Positions 1 through 5,300 of a stretch of DNA of 5,300 nt are shown here, piece by piece. This stretch comes from Bacillota bacterium (GTDB taxonomy: Bacteria; Bacillota_E; JAJZYS01; JAILZS01): assembly GCA_021817625.1 (NCBI GenBank), contig JAKASY010000192.1:1-5300 (forward strand). Reading direction: 5' to 3'. Numbering within the stretch: the first letter of the stretch is position 1; every line of letters starts with the position of its first letter. Made by a program: the position numbers and the translations under genes. Below the pieces are notes generated by a model. The model was not told the origin of the DNA and ran no database searches. It worked only from the letters and a program-made list of their open reading frames with translations.

Positions 1-817
1 TCTCCATGCCCGGCCAAAGCGGCAGCCACTCGTCCGCGTGGGAGGCGGTGTTCGAAAGCCTCGGGTCGATGACCAGGAGCTTCGCGCCCCGGGCCTTGGC
101 CTCGAGGATGCGCTGGGCGTGGGGATTGAAGTAGTGGCCCGTCTCCAGGTGGGAGGAGATGAGCAGGATGAAGCGGGCGTTCGCGTAGTCGGGCGCCGGC
201 CGGTCCACGCCCATCCAGAAGGCGTAGCCCGTGCGCGCACCGCTCGAGCAGATGTTCGTGTGCGAGTTGTGCCCGTCCACCCCCCACGCCGCCAGCACGC
301 GCTCGGTGAAGCCGTCCTCGCCCATGCGGCCGACGTGGTACATGATCTCGGTCTGGCGTGACTCGACGATGGCCTTGCGCGCCACCGCCGCCACCTGGTC
401 GAGCGCCTCGTCCCAGGTGATCCGCTCCCACCGGCCCTCGCCGCGAGGGCCGACACGGCGCAAGGGATAGAGGATGCGCCCGGGGTCGTTCACCTGGTTG
501 ATGGTCGCGGGGCCCTTCGCGCAGTTGCGCCCGCGGCTGCCGGGATGCGCGGGGTTGCCCTCGAACTTGCGGATGGCGCCCGTCGCCTTGTCGACGTACG
601 CCAGGAGGCCGCACCCCGCCTCGCAGTTGAAGCACACCGTGGGAACGAGATCGTAGCGGCGGGCCACCTTGCGCGGCCACGCCTTCGGGTCGTACTCCAC
701 GAAGTCGTCCCACTCATCGGGTGACGGGTAGGCGCGAAGGCCGCCCGTCTCGTCGGCGGCAAAGGGCGGCTGCCAGGTGTCTGGCCCTCGCTCGAACTCT
801 GGCCGCGCGTCGCCCAT
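1..817 (-). CDS. Molybdopterin (Mo-bisPGD) oxidoreductase catalytic subunit, N-terminal 272 residues, cut by left edge
   Basis: Catalytic subunit of a DMSO-reductase-superfamily enzyme. The gene begins at ATG 815-817, behind a strong AGGAGGA site (824-830, 7-base gap or slightly less), and continues beyond the window. Seen: an iron-sulfur motif C62-x2-C65-x3-C69-x29-C99 followed by A-K101-G, where the Lys normally lies between the cluster and the pterin. A segment NICSSGARTGY puts Cys190 where superfamily members carry the Mo-ligating residue. DPRLSNT (251-257) followed by the WLPLWPG segment is a typical cofactor-binding stretch. The first 61 residues are polar and acidic, with no twin-arginine or hydrophobic signal, so the protein is predicted to be cytoplasmic. 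It lies 25 bases downstream of the fused electron-transfer/membrane subunit and is surely co-transcribed with it. The substrate is not determined. SoeA-like sulfite oxidation, or Psr/Phs-type sulfur chemistry, is possible from motif flavour only. The family call is firm; the specific activity is not. Confidence 0.93.
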   Translation of the reverse strand, partial: MGDARPEFERGPDTWQPPFAADETGGLRAYPSPDEWDDFVEYDPKAWPRKVARRYDLVPTVCFNCEAGCGLLAYVDKATGAIRKFEGNPAHPGSRGRNCAKGPATINQVNDPGRILYPLRRVGPRGEGRWERITWDEALDQVAAVARKAIVESRQTEIMYHVGRMGEDGFTERVLAAWGVDGHNSHTNICSSGARTGYAFWMGVDRPAPDYANARFILLISSHLETGHYFNPHAQRILEAKARGAKLLVIDPRLSNTASHADEWLPLWPGME

Positions 818-842
818 CGCCGCTCCTCCTTACGTTGGGTGC

Positions 843-2351
843 TTAGGAGAGCGGGACGCTCTGTCCCGCCTGCACCCACGTGTGCTCGTAGGCCAGAAGC
901 CCGGCGAGCGCGAGCACTGCCGCGCCCACAGCGGCCGCCAGCGCGCCCGTACCAGCGGCAAGAGCGAGCGCCGCGAGCGCGAGCGCTCCCCCGACTCCCA
1001 TCGCCGCGCCCCAGAACAGGCGTGCCAACGCTCCGCGCGTCGCCGCGTGGGCTGCGAGCGCGGCCTCCCGCGTGGCGTGGCGGCTCAAGACCTCGCCCAA
1101 GGCGAAGGCGAGGTGGGCGAGGAGCCCACCCAGGAGAAGGCGCATCGCCAGGGCGCGCAGGGCCGCGTCGCCGCCGGCGACCAGAAGCAGGTAGGCACTC
1201 CCGGCGACGGCCGCCTGCACGAGGAGATGCCACAGGACGAGCGGGCTCTGCCAGAAGTCGCGCGCCTCCGCCTGGCCGAACAAGAAGGCGGAGTATCCGG
1301 CGCTCGCTGCCGCCCCGAGGGCGACGGCCAGCCACAGGGCCGCGCCCGGGTGCGCGCCGAGGAGCGCGCCCGCCAGCCAGGCAGCCAGGAGCGCACCATA
1401 GGCGCCGAGGGCGATGCCGCCACGCACGAGCCATGAGCGCCACTGGGGCCGGACGAACATGAGGTAGAAGCGCTCGGGCCGCTTGAGGTCGCCCACGAGC
1501 AGCGCTGTCGTGGCGAGGAGGAAGGCGAGCGCCACGGCGGCGGCAGTGGCGGAGGCGCCTGGGCCCGGCCGCCATGCGCCGCTCAGCTGCAAGACGCCGC
1601 CCAGGCCGCCGATGCCCGCGGCGAGCGACTTGGTCCAAAGGTAGAGCGACACCCTCGGTCCCCACGGGACGCGCAGGTGCGGCGGGTCGTAGACGCGCCG
1701 GCCCTCGTCGGGCGCGAGGGTCGCGTCGAGGGTGATCGACACGGGCTCGGGGCGCGTGGCGAACGCATACAGCGGCGACGACGGGATGCGCGTGGGGTCG
1801 AGGGTGGAGGCGTCGGCGCCGATGTAGAACACGCCTGGCCGCGTGTTCTGTTCGGGCTTGCGCACGGCCACGGGGGTGCGGGCCACGAGGCGCGCGGCCA
1901 GCGTCCGGGGGTCGTCGAGGTCGCCGGCGACGATCGCCTTGGCCGGGCAGACGTCCACGCAGGCCGGCAGGATGCCGCGGTCGACCCGGTGGGCGCAGAA
2001 GTTGCACTTGGCCGCCGTATGGTCGTCGGGATCGATGTAGATGGCGTCGTAGGGGCAGGCCGCGATGCACGCCTTGCAGCCGATGCATTTCGTCCGGTCG
2101 AAGTCGACGATGCCGTCCGGCCGCCGAAACAGGGCACCGGTCGGGCAGACCGTGACGCACGGGGCGTTCGCGCAGTGGTTGCAGCGATTCACCTGGAAGT
2201 GCCTGCGGGAGTCGGGAAAGGTGCCGGTTTCGCTGTAGGTCACCCAGGTGCGGAAGGCGCCAAGCGGTATATCGTGCTCCGCCTTGCAGGCGACGGTGCA
2301 GGCGTGGCAGCCTATGCACTTGGTTTGGTCGATCACAAAGCCGTAGCGCAT
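843..2351 (-). CDS. Fused [4Fe-4S] ferredoxin-type subunit and NrfD/PsrC-like quinone-reactive membrane subunit
   Basis: A 502-residue fusion of the electron-transfer and membrane-anchor subunits that are separate in PsrB/PsrC or SoeB/SoeC. Residues 1-~145 hold 16 cysteines in four ferredoxin groups: C12/15/18/22, C57/60/65/69, C89/92/95/99 and C116/119/131/135. These are enough for four [4Fe-4S] clusters. A linker (~146-232) leads to about eight hydrophobic helices (roughly 235-258, 266-288, 308-332, 338-360, 369-393, 400-422, 440-464, 468-487). The NrfD-type signature DLKRPERFY (288-296) with RPQWRSWL lies after helix 2. Arg/Lys cluster in the 2-3 and 6-7 loops, predicting N-in/C-in topology with the clusters in the cytoplasm. 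The role would be passing electrons between the Mo subunit and the quinone pool. The ATG at 2349-2351 is chosen because GGAGGG (2357-2362) precedes it by 5 bases and MRYGFVIDQTKC is the usual start. A longer reading frame to 2570 has no such support. First gene of the operon. Confidence 0.93.
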   Translation of the reverse strand: MRYGFVIDQTKCIGCHACTVACKAEHDIPLGAFRTWVTYSETGTFPDSRRHFQVNRCNHCANAPCVTVCPTGALFRRPDGIVDFDRTKCIGCKACIAACPYDAIYIDPDDHTAAKCNFCAHRVDRGILPACVDVCPAKAIVAGDLDDPRTLAARLVARTPVAVRKPEQNTRPGVFYIGADASTLDPTRIPSSPLYAFATRPEPVSITLDATLAPDEGRRVYDPPHLRVPWGPRVSLYLWTKSLAAGIGGLGGVLQLSGAWRPGPGASATAAAVALAFLLATTALLVGDLKRPERFYLMFVRPQWRSWLVRGGIALGAYGALLAAWLAGALLGAHPGAALWLAVALGAAASAGYSAFLFGQAEARDFWQSPLVLWHLLVQAAVAGSAYLLLVAGGDAALRALAMRLLLGGLLAHLAFALGEVLSRHATREAALAAHAATRGALARLFWGAAMGVGGALALAALALAAGTGALAAAVGAAVLALAGLLAYEHTWVQAGQSVPLS

Positions 2352-2508
2352 CGTCGCCCTCCGGACCGGTTTGCGTCTGAGTTTACGGAACGGCCGACGC
2401 GCACGCATGTGGAAATCGCGATAGGCCCATTGCGACTGCGCACACAAGCACCAGAAGGCGACCGGCCGCCGGCGGGTCCGCGGCCCAGGCGGCAAGGAGG
2501 CGCTCGCG
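2352..2508. promoter_or_regulatory. Divergent promoter region between oxidoreductase operon and LysR gene, with two dyads
   Basis: This 157-bp stretch separates the divergent starts. Seen: an imperfect inverted repeat TCGCGAT-6-ATTGCGA (2416-2422/2429-2435, one mismatch). Overlapping it is TGCG-actg-CGCA (2431-2434/2439-2442), which with T2430 and A2442 meets the LysR T-N11-A pattern. On the minus strand TAAACT (2380-2385) is a possible -10 box. The matching -35 position is poor, as is usual for activated promoters. If that -10 is right, the dyads fall about 43-69 bases upstream of transcription start, the normal LysR recognition position. The dyads are seen; the promoter and operator roles are inferred. 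Confidence 0.45.
2494..2500 (+). promoter_or_regulatory. Ribosome binding site that selects a CTG start for the LysR gene
   Basis: AAGGAGG lies 8 bases before CTG 2509-2511. The frame is open only from the TAG at 2422-2424, and no ATG, GTG or TTG occurs in it before GTG 2536. This site therefore points to the CTG as start. GTG 2536 has no comparable site at the right distance. Confidence 0.7.
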
Positions 2509-3423
2509 CTGGACATCGAGTCGCTTCGCATCTTCGTGAGCCTGCTCGAGACGGGGAGCTTCTCGCGCACGGCCGAGACGCTCTACATGTCCCAGCCGAG
2601 CGTCAGCCAGCGCCTGCGCCAGTTGGAGGACGAGCTTGGCATGGCGCTCGTGGTGCGCGGCGGGCGGGGACTGACGCTGACGCCGGCCGGTGAGGTGTTC
2701 TACCCGACGGCGCGAAACCTGATCGCCACGTTGGACCGCGGGCGCGAGGAGCTGCGCGGCTTTGCGGGCCGTGTGGAGGGCACGGTGCGTGTCTGGGCGT
2801 CGCAGACGGCCGGCGGGCACATCCTGCCGCCCGCTCTGTGCGCCTTTGCCTCGGCCCACCCCGACGTCCGCGTGCGCCTGCACATCGCCAACTCGGCCGA
2901 GGTGGAGAGCGCGCTTCTCGCCGGCGAGGCCGACTTCGGCGTCATCGAGTCCCCCACCGCGAGCGGCCAGCTCGCGGCGCGGGACTGGCTCGACGACCCC
3001 CTCGTGTTCGTGTGCTCCCCTCGCCACCCCCTCGCCGAGACGCCCGGCGAGATTCCGCTCGACGCCCTGGGAGCCGCGCTCCTCGCCTTGCGCGAGCCGG
3101 GCTCGGGCACTCGCGCGGCTCTGGCCGACGCGCTCGGGGCAGTAGGCGGCGCGCTGCCGGCCCGCCTGGTCGAGATGAGCAGCCTCGCCGCCCTGCGCTC
3201 GGCCGTCCTCGCCGGCGCCGTCGTGACGTTCCTCTCCCGCTGGGTGGTCGCGGATGACATCGCCATGGGGCGGCTCGTCACAAGGCCGGTGGCGGGCGTT
3301 CTGCCGACCCGCAAGATGCGCCTCGTGCGCAGGCGCTCGCCCTTCCCCTCGCATGCCGCCGAGCGTCTCTACGCCGAGGTCGCGCATCGCCCCCTCGCGC
3401 CGGAAGAGCGGGTGGACTCATAG
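2509..3423 (+). CDS. LysR-family transcriptional regulator (CbbR/CysL/YeiE-like), probable CTG start
   Basis: DNA-binding regulator of 304 residues, the normal LysR length. The winged helix-turn-helix spans about 2-67, with FSRTAETLYMSQPSVSQRL as the recognition region and LTLTPAGE in the wing. The effector domain begins near GTVRV (~92) and contains LREPGSGTR (~194-202), a hallmark of the CbbR/CysL/YeiE-type branch. Starting at CTG 2509 gives the usual beginning, (M)DIESLRIFVSLLETGSFS. Starting at GTG 2536 would delete the first nine residues of helix 1, and no other standard start exists in frame. It is transcribed away from the molybdoenzyme operon across a 157-bp gap, the classic arrangement of a LysR regulator with its target. 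CysL and YeiE relatives are tied to sulfite metabolism, which would suit a sulfur-active enzyme next door, but the ligand here is unknown. Confidence 0.93.
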   Translation: MDIESLRIFVSLLETGSFSRTAETLYMSQPSVSQRLRQLEDELGMALVVRGGRGLTLTPAGEVFYPTARNLIATLDRGREELRGFAGRVEGTVRVWASQTAGGHILPPALCAFASAHPDVRVRLHIANSAEVESALLAGEADFGVIESPTASGQLAARDWLDDPLVFVCSPRHPLAETPGEIPLDALGAALLALREPGSGTRAALADALGAVGGALPARLVEMSSLAALRSAVLAGAVVTFLSRWVVADDIAMGRLVTRPVAGVLPTRKMRLVRRRSPFPSHAAERLYAEVAHRPLAPEERVDS

Positions 3424-3529
3424 ACCGCATCCTCCGGCGCGCTGTCACACGAGGCGGAAGAGGAGCGAACGCGCCGAGCGTGCGCCCGTCGTAGGTGGCT
3501 GAACGGTGTCGCGTGCCGGCCGGCCCGCC
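3424..3529. other. Convergent intergenic gap without a clear terminator
   Basis: These 106 bp separate the stop of the LysR gene from the stop of the hydrolase gene. The only notable structure is a perfect 10-bp palindrome, GCCGGCCGGC (3515-3524), just outside the hydrolase stop. There is no T-rich tract on either strand, so I do not call an intrinsic terminator. Termination may be factor-dependent. Confidence 0.4.
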
Positions 3530-4165
3530 TCAGGCGCCCGTGAAGAAGGCGCGCATAGCCCGCACGGCGGTGCCAAGCGCCTCGAGCGACGCCTCGACAT
3601 CACCGGGCGCCTCCAAGCCGTGATCCGTGCCGGGCACGACCCACCACGCTTCTGGGTAGCGTTCGCGGCTCTCGCGGATGGCTGGGCGGGCAAAGAGGGG
3701 GTCGAGCGTCCCGATGACCGCCTTTGCCCGCCCCGCCGCGATGAGCGGCATGGCGTGCTCGAGCGGCGTGAGCAATAGGCTCCGTGCGCCGGGAAACAGG
3801 CCGCGTCGATCGACCAGCTCTGCCGCCACCGCCGTGCCCAGCGACTTGCCGATCAGGAGAGGCGCCTGTAGGGGGGCCGCTTGCTCCGCCGCCCAGCGGA
3901 TGGCCTCCTCCGCACCGTCCGCAAGCTCGCCGATGTCGTCGGCCGGCGCCGCCGCGCGCTGGTAGCCGTACTCGAGCGCCAGGACGTCATAGCCCGCCTC
4001 AAGCGCCACCATCCTGGCGTAGTACAGGAGCGGTCGGTCGCACGGATAGGCCTGGCCGGGAAGGAGCACCGCGAGCCCGATGCCGCCTCCGCCTGAGCGG
4101 TGCATCTGCTGCACGGTTTGCCCATGCCGGGTCGGCATCTTCCACGTCCGAATCGCTACCGTCAT
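3530..4165 (-). CDS. Small alpha/beta-hydrolase-fold protein
   Basis: A 211-residue predicted cytoplasmic hydrolase, probably of ester or related bonds; the substrate is unknown. Seen: strand-rich LAVLLPGQAYPCDRPLLYYA (31-50) supplies the oxyanion-hole region. The nucleophile elbow GKSLG (106-110) puts Ser108 as nucleophile. Asp155 (GTLDPLF) and His182 (GTDHGLE) are at the expected spacing for the rest of the triad. The size matches compact dienelactone-hydrolase-like members with no large lid. The ATG at 4163-4165 is chosen because GGAGGG (4173-4178) sits 7 bases before it. The frame stays open to an ATG at 4373-4375, but that extension is Arg-rich, not hydrolase-like and without a good ribosome site. 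There is no signal peptide. It is the last of three co-directional genes, 279 bp after the VOC gene, so it may have its own promoter. Confidence 0.85.
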   Translation of the reverse strand: MTVAIRTWKMPTRHGQTVQQMHRSGGGGIGLAVLLPGQAYPCDRPLLYYARMVALEAGYDVLALEYGYQRAAAPADDIGELADGAEEAIRWAAEQAAPLQAPLLIGKSLGTAVAAELVDRRGLFPGARSLLLTPLEHAMPLIAAGRAKAVIGTLDPLFARPAIRESRERYPEAWWVVPGTDHGLEAPGDVEASLEALGTAVRAMRAFFTGA

Positions 4166-4444
4166 GAAGGATCCCTCCGCCGCCCCGTTTCGCCAGTCGA
4201 GCGCTTGGGACCCTGTCTGCTGGCAGACAGCCTTGCGCTGTGCAAGATCGGCGACGCGACCGAGAGAGGGGTCGTGACGCAGCCGGCGGTTGTCTGGCTG
4301 CCCAAGATCGGTCATCCGCCCGCGCTGCGGCCGCACCGCGGCTTGCGTGCGGCCGCCGCGCACCATGACCCGCACGAGAAGCCTGCCCCCCCACCATGAA
4401 GCGTCGGTGGCGGCCTGTCCGAAGGCCCGGTCGGGCGCCCGTGG
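4166..4444. promoter_or_regulatory. 279-bp gap upstream of the hydrolase gene, rich in short inverted and direct repeats
   Basis: No gene is supported here. Seen: a perfect inverted repeat CTGTCTGC-TG-GCAGACAG (4213-4230); TTGC-5-GCAA just beside it (4233-4245); CAAGATCGG twice, 60 bp apart (4243-4251, 4303-4311); TGCGGCCGC twice, 22 bp apart (4326-4334, 4348-4356), the first copy being part of a 10-bp palindrome; and a run of seven C (4386-4392). The position, upstream of a lone hydrolase gene on the minus strand, suggests promoter and operator DNA. I could not pick out a convincing -10/-35 pair. Confidence 0.4.
4213..4230. repeat. Perfect 8+8 bp inverted repeat with 2-bp centre, operator-like
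   Basis: CTGTCTGC and GCAGACAG are exact reverse complements separated by TG. The repeat lies 48-65 bases upstream of the hydrolase ATG. The tiny centre suits a dimeric repressor site on duplex DNA better than an RNA hairpin, and no T tract follows on either strand. Confidence 0.6.
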
Positions 4445-4834
4445 CTACAGGTCCTGCGCTATCTCCCAGATGTGCCCCGAAGGGTCCCTGAACGCCGCAG
4501 TCCGCATGCCCCACGGGCGGTTCATGGGCCCGTTCAGGATCTCCACACCCGCCGTCCGAAGGTGCTCACACCGGTCGTCGACATCGTCGACGAAGATCGT
4601 GAGCTGACTGCGGGCGCCGGCCTGCCGGCCCGCCACCACGGCGGGAGCCAGGAGCTCATGCGCGGTGGCTCTCTTGAGGAGATTGACGAATGTGCCGCCG
4701 AACTTGAAGAGCACCGAGTCCTGATCCTCGAACAGCAGCTCCGTTCCGAAGACCCTCTGGTAAAAGGCCTTCGCCTCGTCGAGATCGTCCACGAAGAGCG
4801 TAATCACAGAGACTTGAGGCACGAACTTCGTCAC
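4445..4834 (-). CDS. VOC (glyoxalase/bleomycin-resistance/dioxygenase fold) family protein, GTG start
   Basis: A 129-residue single-domain VOC protein with the two beta-alpha-beta-beta-beta halves. Half one runs from VSVITLFVDDLDEAKAFYQ (8-26) to LFKFGGTFVNLL (42-53). Half two runs from SQLTIFVDDVDDRCEHL (76-92) to MRTAAFRDPSGHIWEIAQ (110-127). Glu124 is at the usual C-terminal metal-ligand position. The first-strand ligand position is occupied by non-His residues, so a classical glyoxalase I metal site is not evident and the activity is unknown. The start is GTG 4832-4834, preceded by GGGAGGGG (4841-4848) with a 6-base gap. The first in-frame ATG (to 5056) would overlap the upstream YCII gene and add about 74 unrelated residues. 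Such proteins often sit beside YCII genes in stress or environmental clusters, which fits this context. Confidence 0.88.
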   Translation of the reverse strand: MTKFVPQVSVITLFVDDLDEAKAFYQRVFGTELLFEDQDSVLFKFGGTFVNLLKRATAHELLAPAVVAGRQAGARSQLTIFVDDVDDRCEHLRTAGVEILNGPMNRPWGMRTAAFRDPSGHIWEIAQDL

Positions 4835-4965
4835 TCGCGACCCCTCCCGCGTCGTCTCCGTCCTCGGCGGCGGATGTGCCCCTGCGGATGCCCGTCCCAG
4901 ACCGGGTTCTGGCCCACCGTTGATACGCGACCGCTCACCCTGCCAAGATGGAGAGCAAGTCAGGG
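4835..4965 (-). promoter_or_regulatory. 131-bp gap between YCII and VOC genes, with a weak promoter candidate
   Basis: On the minus strand TTGGCA (4941-4946) and TATCAA (4920-4925) resemble -35 and -10 boxes, but the 15-base spacer is short. A five-pair dyad CCAGA/TCTGG (4897-4901/4908-4912) lies between this and the VOC ribosome site. Either could mean that the VOC gene has its own start of transcription. This is weak evidence only. Confidence 0.25.
4841..4848 (-). promoter_or_regulatory. Ribosome binding site that fixes the GTG start of the VOC gene
   Basis: On the minus strand GGGAGGGG stands 6 bases before GTG 4832-4834. It coincides with where the conserved VOC sequence begins, and no ATG is nearby in frame. 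Confidence 0.65.
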
Positions 4966-5300
4966 CTAGAACCCGAACGGCCTCACCTCGATGGTGCCGA
5001 ATGCGGCCACGGGGTGACGGAGGGCGATGGCCACGGCCTCCTCCAGGTTTGTGCACTCGACGATGTCGAAGCCCGTGACAGGCTCCTCGTCCCGTGTGGA
5101 GGTGCCGTTGCGGACCTCCGGCACGCCATCGCGCACGCGTACTTCGCGCGTGCTCGCACCGCCGAGGAGCTCGCTCCCCATGAGTCGCGCGCCGCGGGCG
5201 TCAAGGTCGGCCAGCCACGCGTCCAGGCCCCGATGCATGGCGGTCCGCTCGTCCGCGCTCAGGTGGAGCCCGTCCCTGACGCGAGATCGGATGAGAAAAC
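4966..5300 (-). CDS. YCII-related (DGPF-type) protein, N-terminus just beyond right edge
   Basis: A small alpha/beta ferredoxin-like-fold protein; 110 residues are visible before the TAG at 4966-4968. The frame stays open to the window end and begins FLIRSRVRDG. That is the first strand of the family (usually M-K-F/Y-L-...), so the true start probably lies only a few bases outside. The ATG at 5236-5238 is internal: it is the M of LSADERTAMHRGLDAW, the first helix with its conserved His. Other family marks are the middle strand TREVRVRDG, the helix LEEAVAIALRHP and the closing strand GTIEVRPF. The name-giving DGPF turn is degenerate here (RNGTSTRDEE). The function of such proteins is mostly unknown. 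They commonly neighbour ECF sigma factors and VOC proteins, and a VOC gene does follow 131 bp downstream. Confidence 0.85.
   Translation of the reverse strand, partial: FLIRSRVRDGLHLSADERTAMHRGLDAWLADLDARGARLMGSELLGGASTREVRVRDGVPEVRNGTSTRDEEPVTGFDIVECTNLEEAVAIALRHPVAAFGTIEVRPFGF

Noticed and set aside
490..2319. 609-codon open frame on the minus strand running across both oxidoreductase genes
   Set aside because: It overlaps two recognisable genes in another frame on the same strand and its translation is Arg/Pro/Gly-rich with no domain. It is an artefact of GC-rich codon use.
2352..2570. N-terminal extension of the FeS/NrfD protein to an ATG at 2570
   Set aside because: The added segment is Arg-rich, crosses the whole intergenic region and overlaps the start of the LysR gene. 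The ATG at 2351 has its own ribosome site and the expected family N-terminus.
1677..2693. 338-codon plus-strand frame antisense to the FeS/NrfD gene and running into the LysR gene
   Set aside because: It has no recognisable motifs and its composition is typical of a mirror frame. It also crosses the divergent promoter and the start of a clear LysR gene.
2383..3387. 334-codon minus-strand frame opposite the LysR gene
   Set aside because: The plus-strand frame is unmistakably LysR, and the antisense translation resembles no protein family.
3515..3524. GCCGGCCGGC palindrome between the convergent stops as a terminator
   Set aside because: It is too short, has no loop and has no T tract. Such palindromes are common in GC-rich DNA.
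4166..4375. N-terminal extension of the alpha/beta hydrolase to ATG 4375
   Set aside because: It shows no hydrolase features and a biased composition, while a good ribosome binding site lies before ATG 4165. An open frame of this length is unremarkable at this GC content.
4835..5056. N-terminal extension of the VOC protein to ATG 5056
   Set aside because: It would overlap the end of the YCII gene and add an unrelated Arg/Pro-rich stretch. GTG 4834 has a strong ribosome site at the start of the conserved domain.

Overview
This is a GC-rich bacterial window, with strong third-position G/C bias in every gene and clear AGGAGG-type ribosome binding sites before every start that lies inside it. 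Five to six protein genes are supported. No RNA genes, insertion sequences or CRISPR arrays were seen. The organism cannot be fixed from the sequence. The codon use and gene mix would suit a soil or sediment bacterium such as Rokubacteria, NC10, Deltaproteobacteria or a relative, but this is a guess.

Left part (1-2351, minus strand): a two-gene operon for a membrane-bound molybdenum enzyme. The first gene (843-2351) is a natural fusion of a four-cluster [4Fe-4S] ferredoxin-type subunit with an NrfD/PsrC-type eight-helix membrane subunit. Twenty-five bases downstream begins the molybdopterin (Mo-bisPGD, DMSO-reductase superfamily) catalytic subunit, which runs off the left edge after 272 residues. 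It has a [4Fe-4S] site, a probable cysteine Mo ligand and no Tat signal. The positive-inside pattern of the membrane part also places the iron-sulfur domain in the cytoplasm. Together they look like a cytoplasm-facing quinone-linked oxidoreductase. The substrate is not settled; a sulfur compound, for instance sulfite as in SoeABC, is the leading guess.

Middle (2352-3423): a 157-bp divergent promoter region holding two overlapping dyads, then a LysR-type regulator on the plus strand. This regulator appears to start at a CTG codon. It belongs by motif to the CbbR/CysL/YeiE-like branch and is the obvious candidate to control the oxidoreductase operon.

Right part (3530-5300, minus strand): three small genes, read right to left. 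They are a YCII-family protein (cut by the right edge), a VOC/glyoxalase-fold protein with a GTG start, and a small alpha/beta hydrolase with a visible Ser-Asp-His triad. They are co-directional, but gaps of 131 and 279 bp make a single tight operon doubtful. The 279-bp gap carries a perfect 8+8 inverted repeat and short direct repeats. LysR and the hydrolase converge, with 106 bp between their stops and no convincing terminator.
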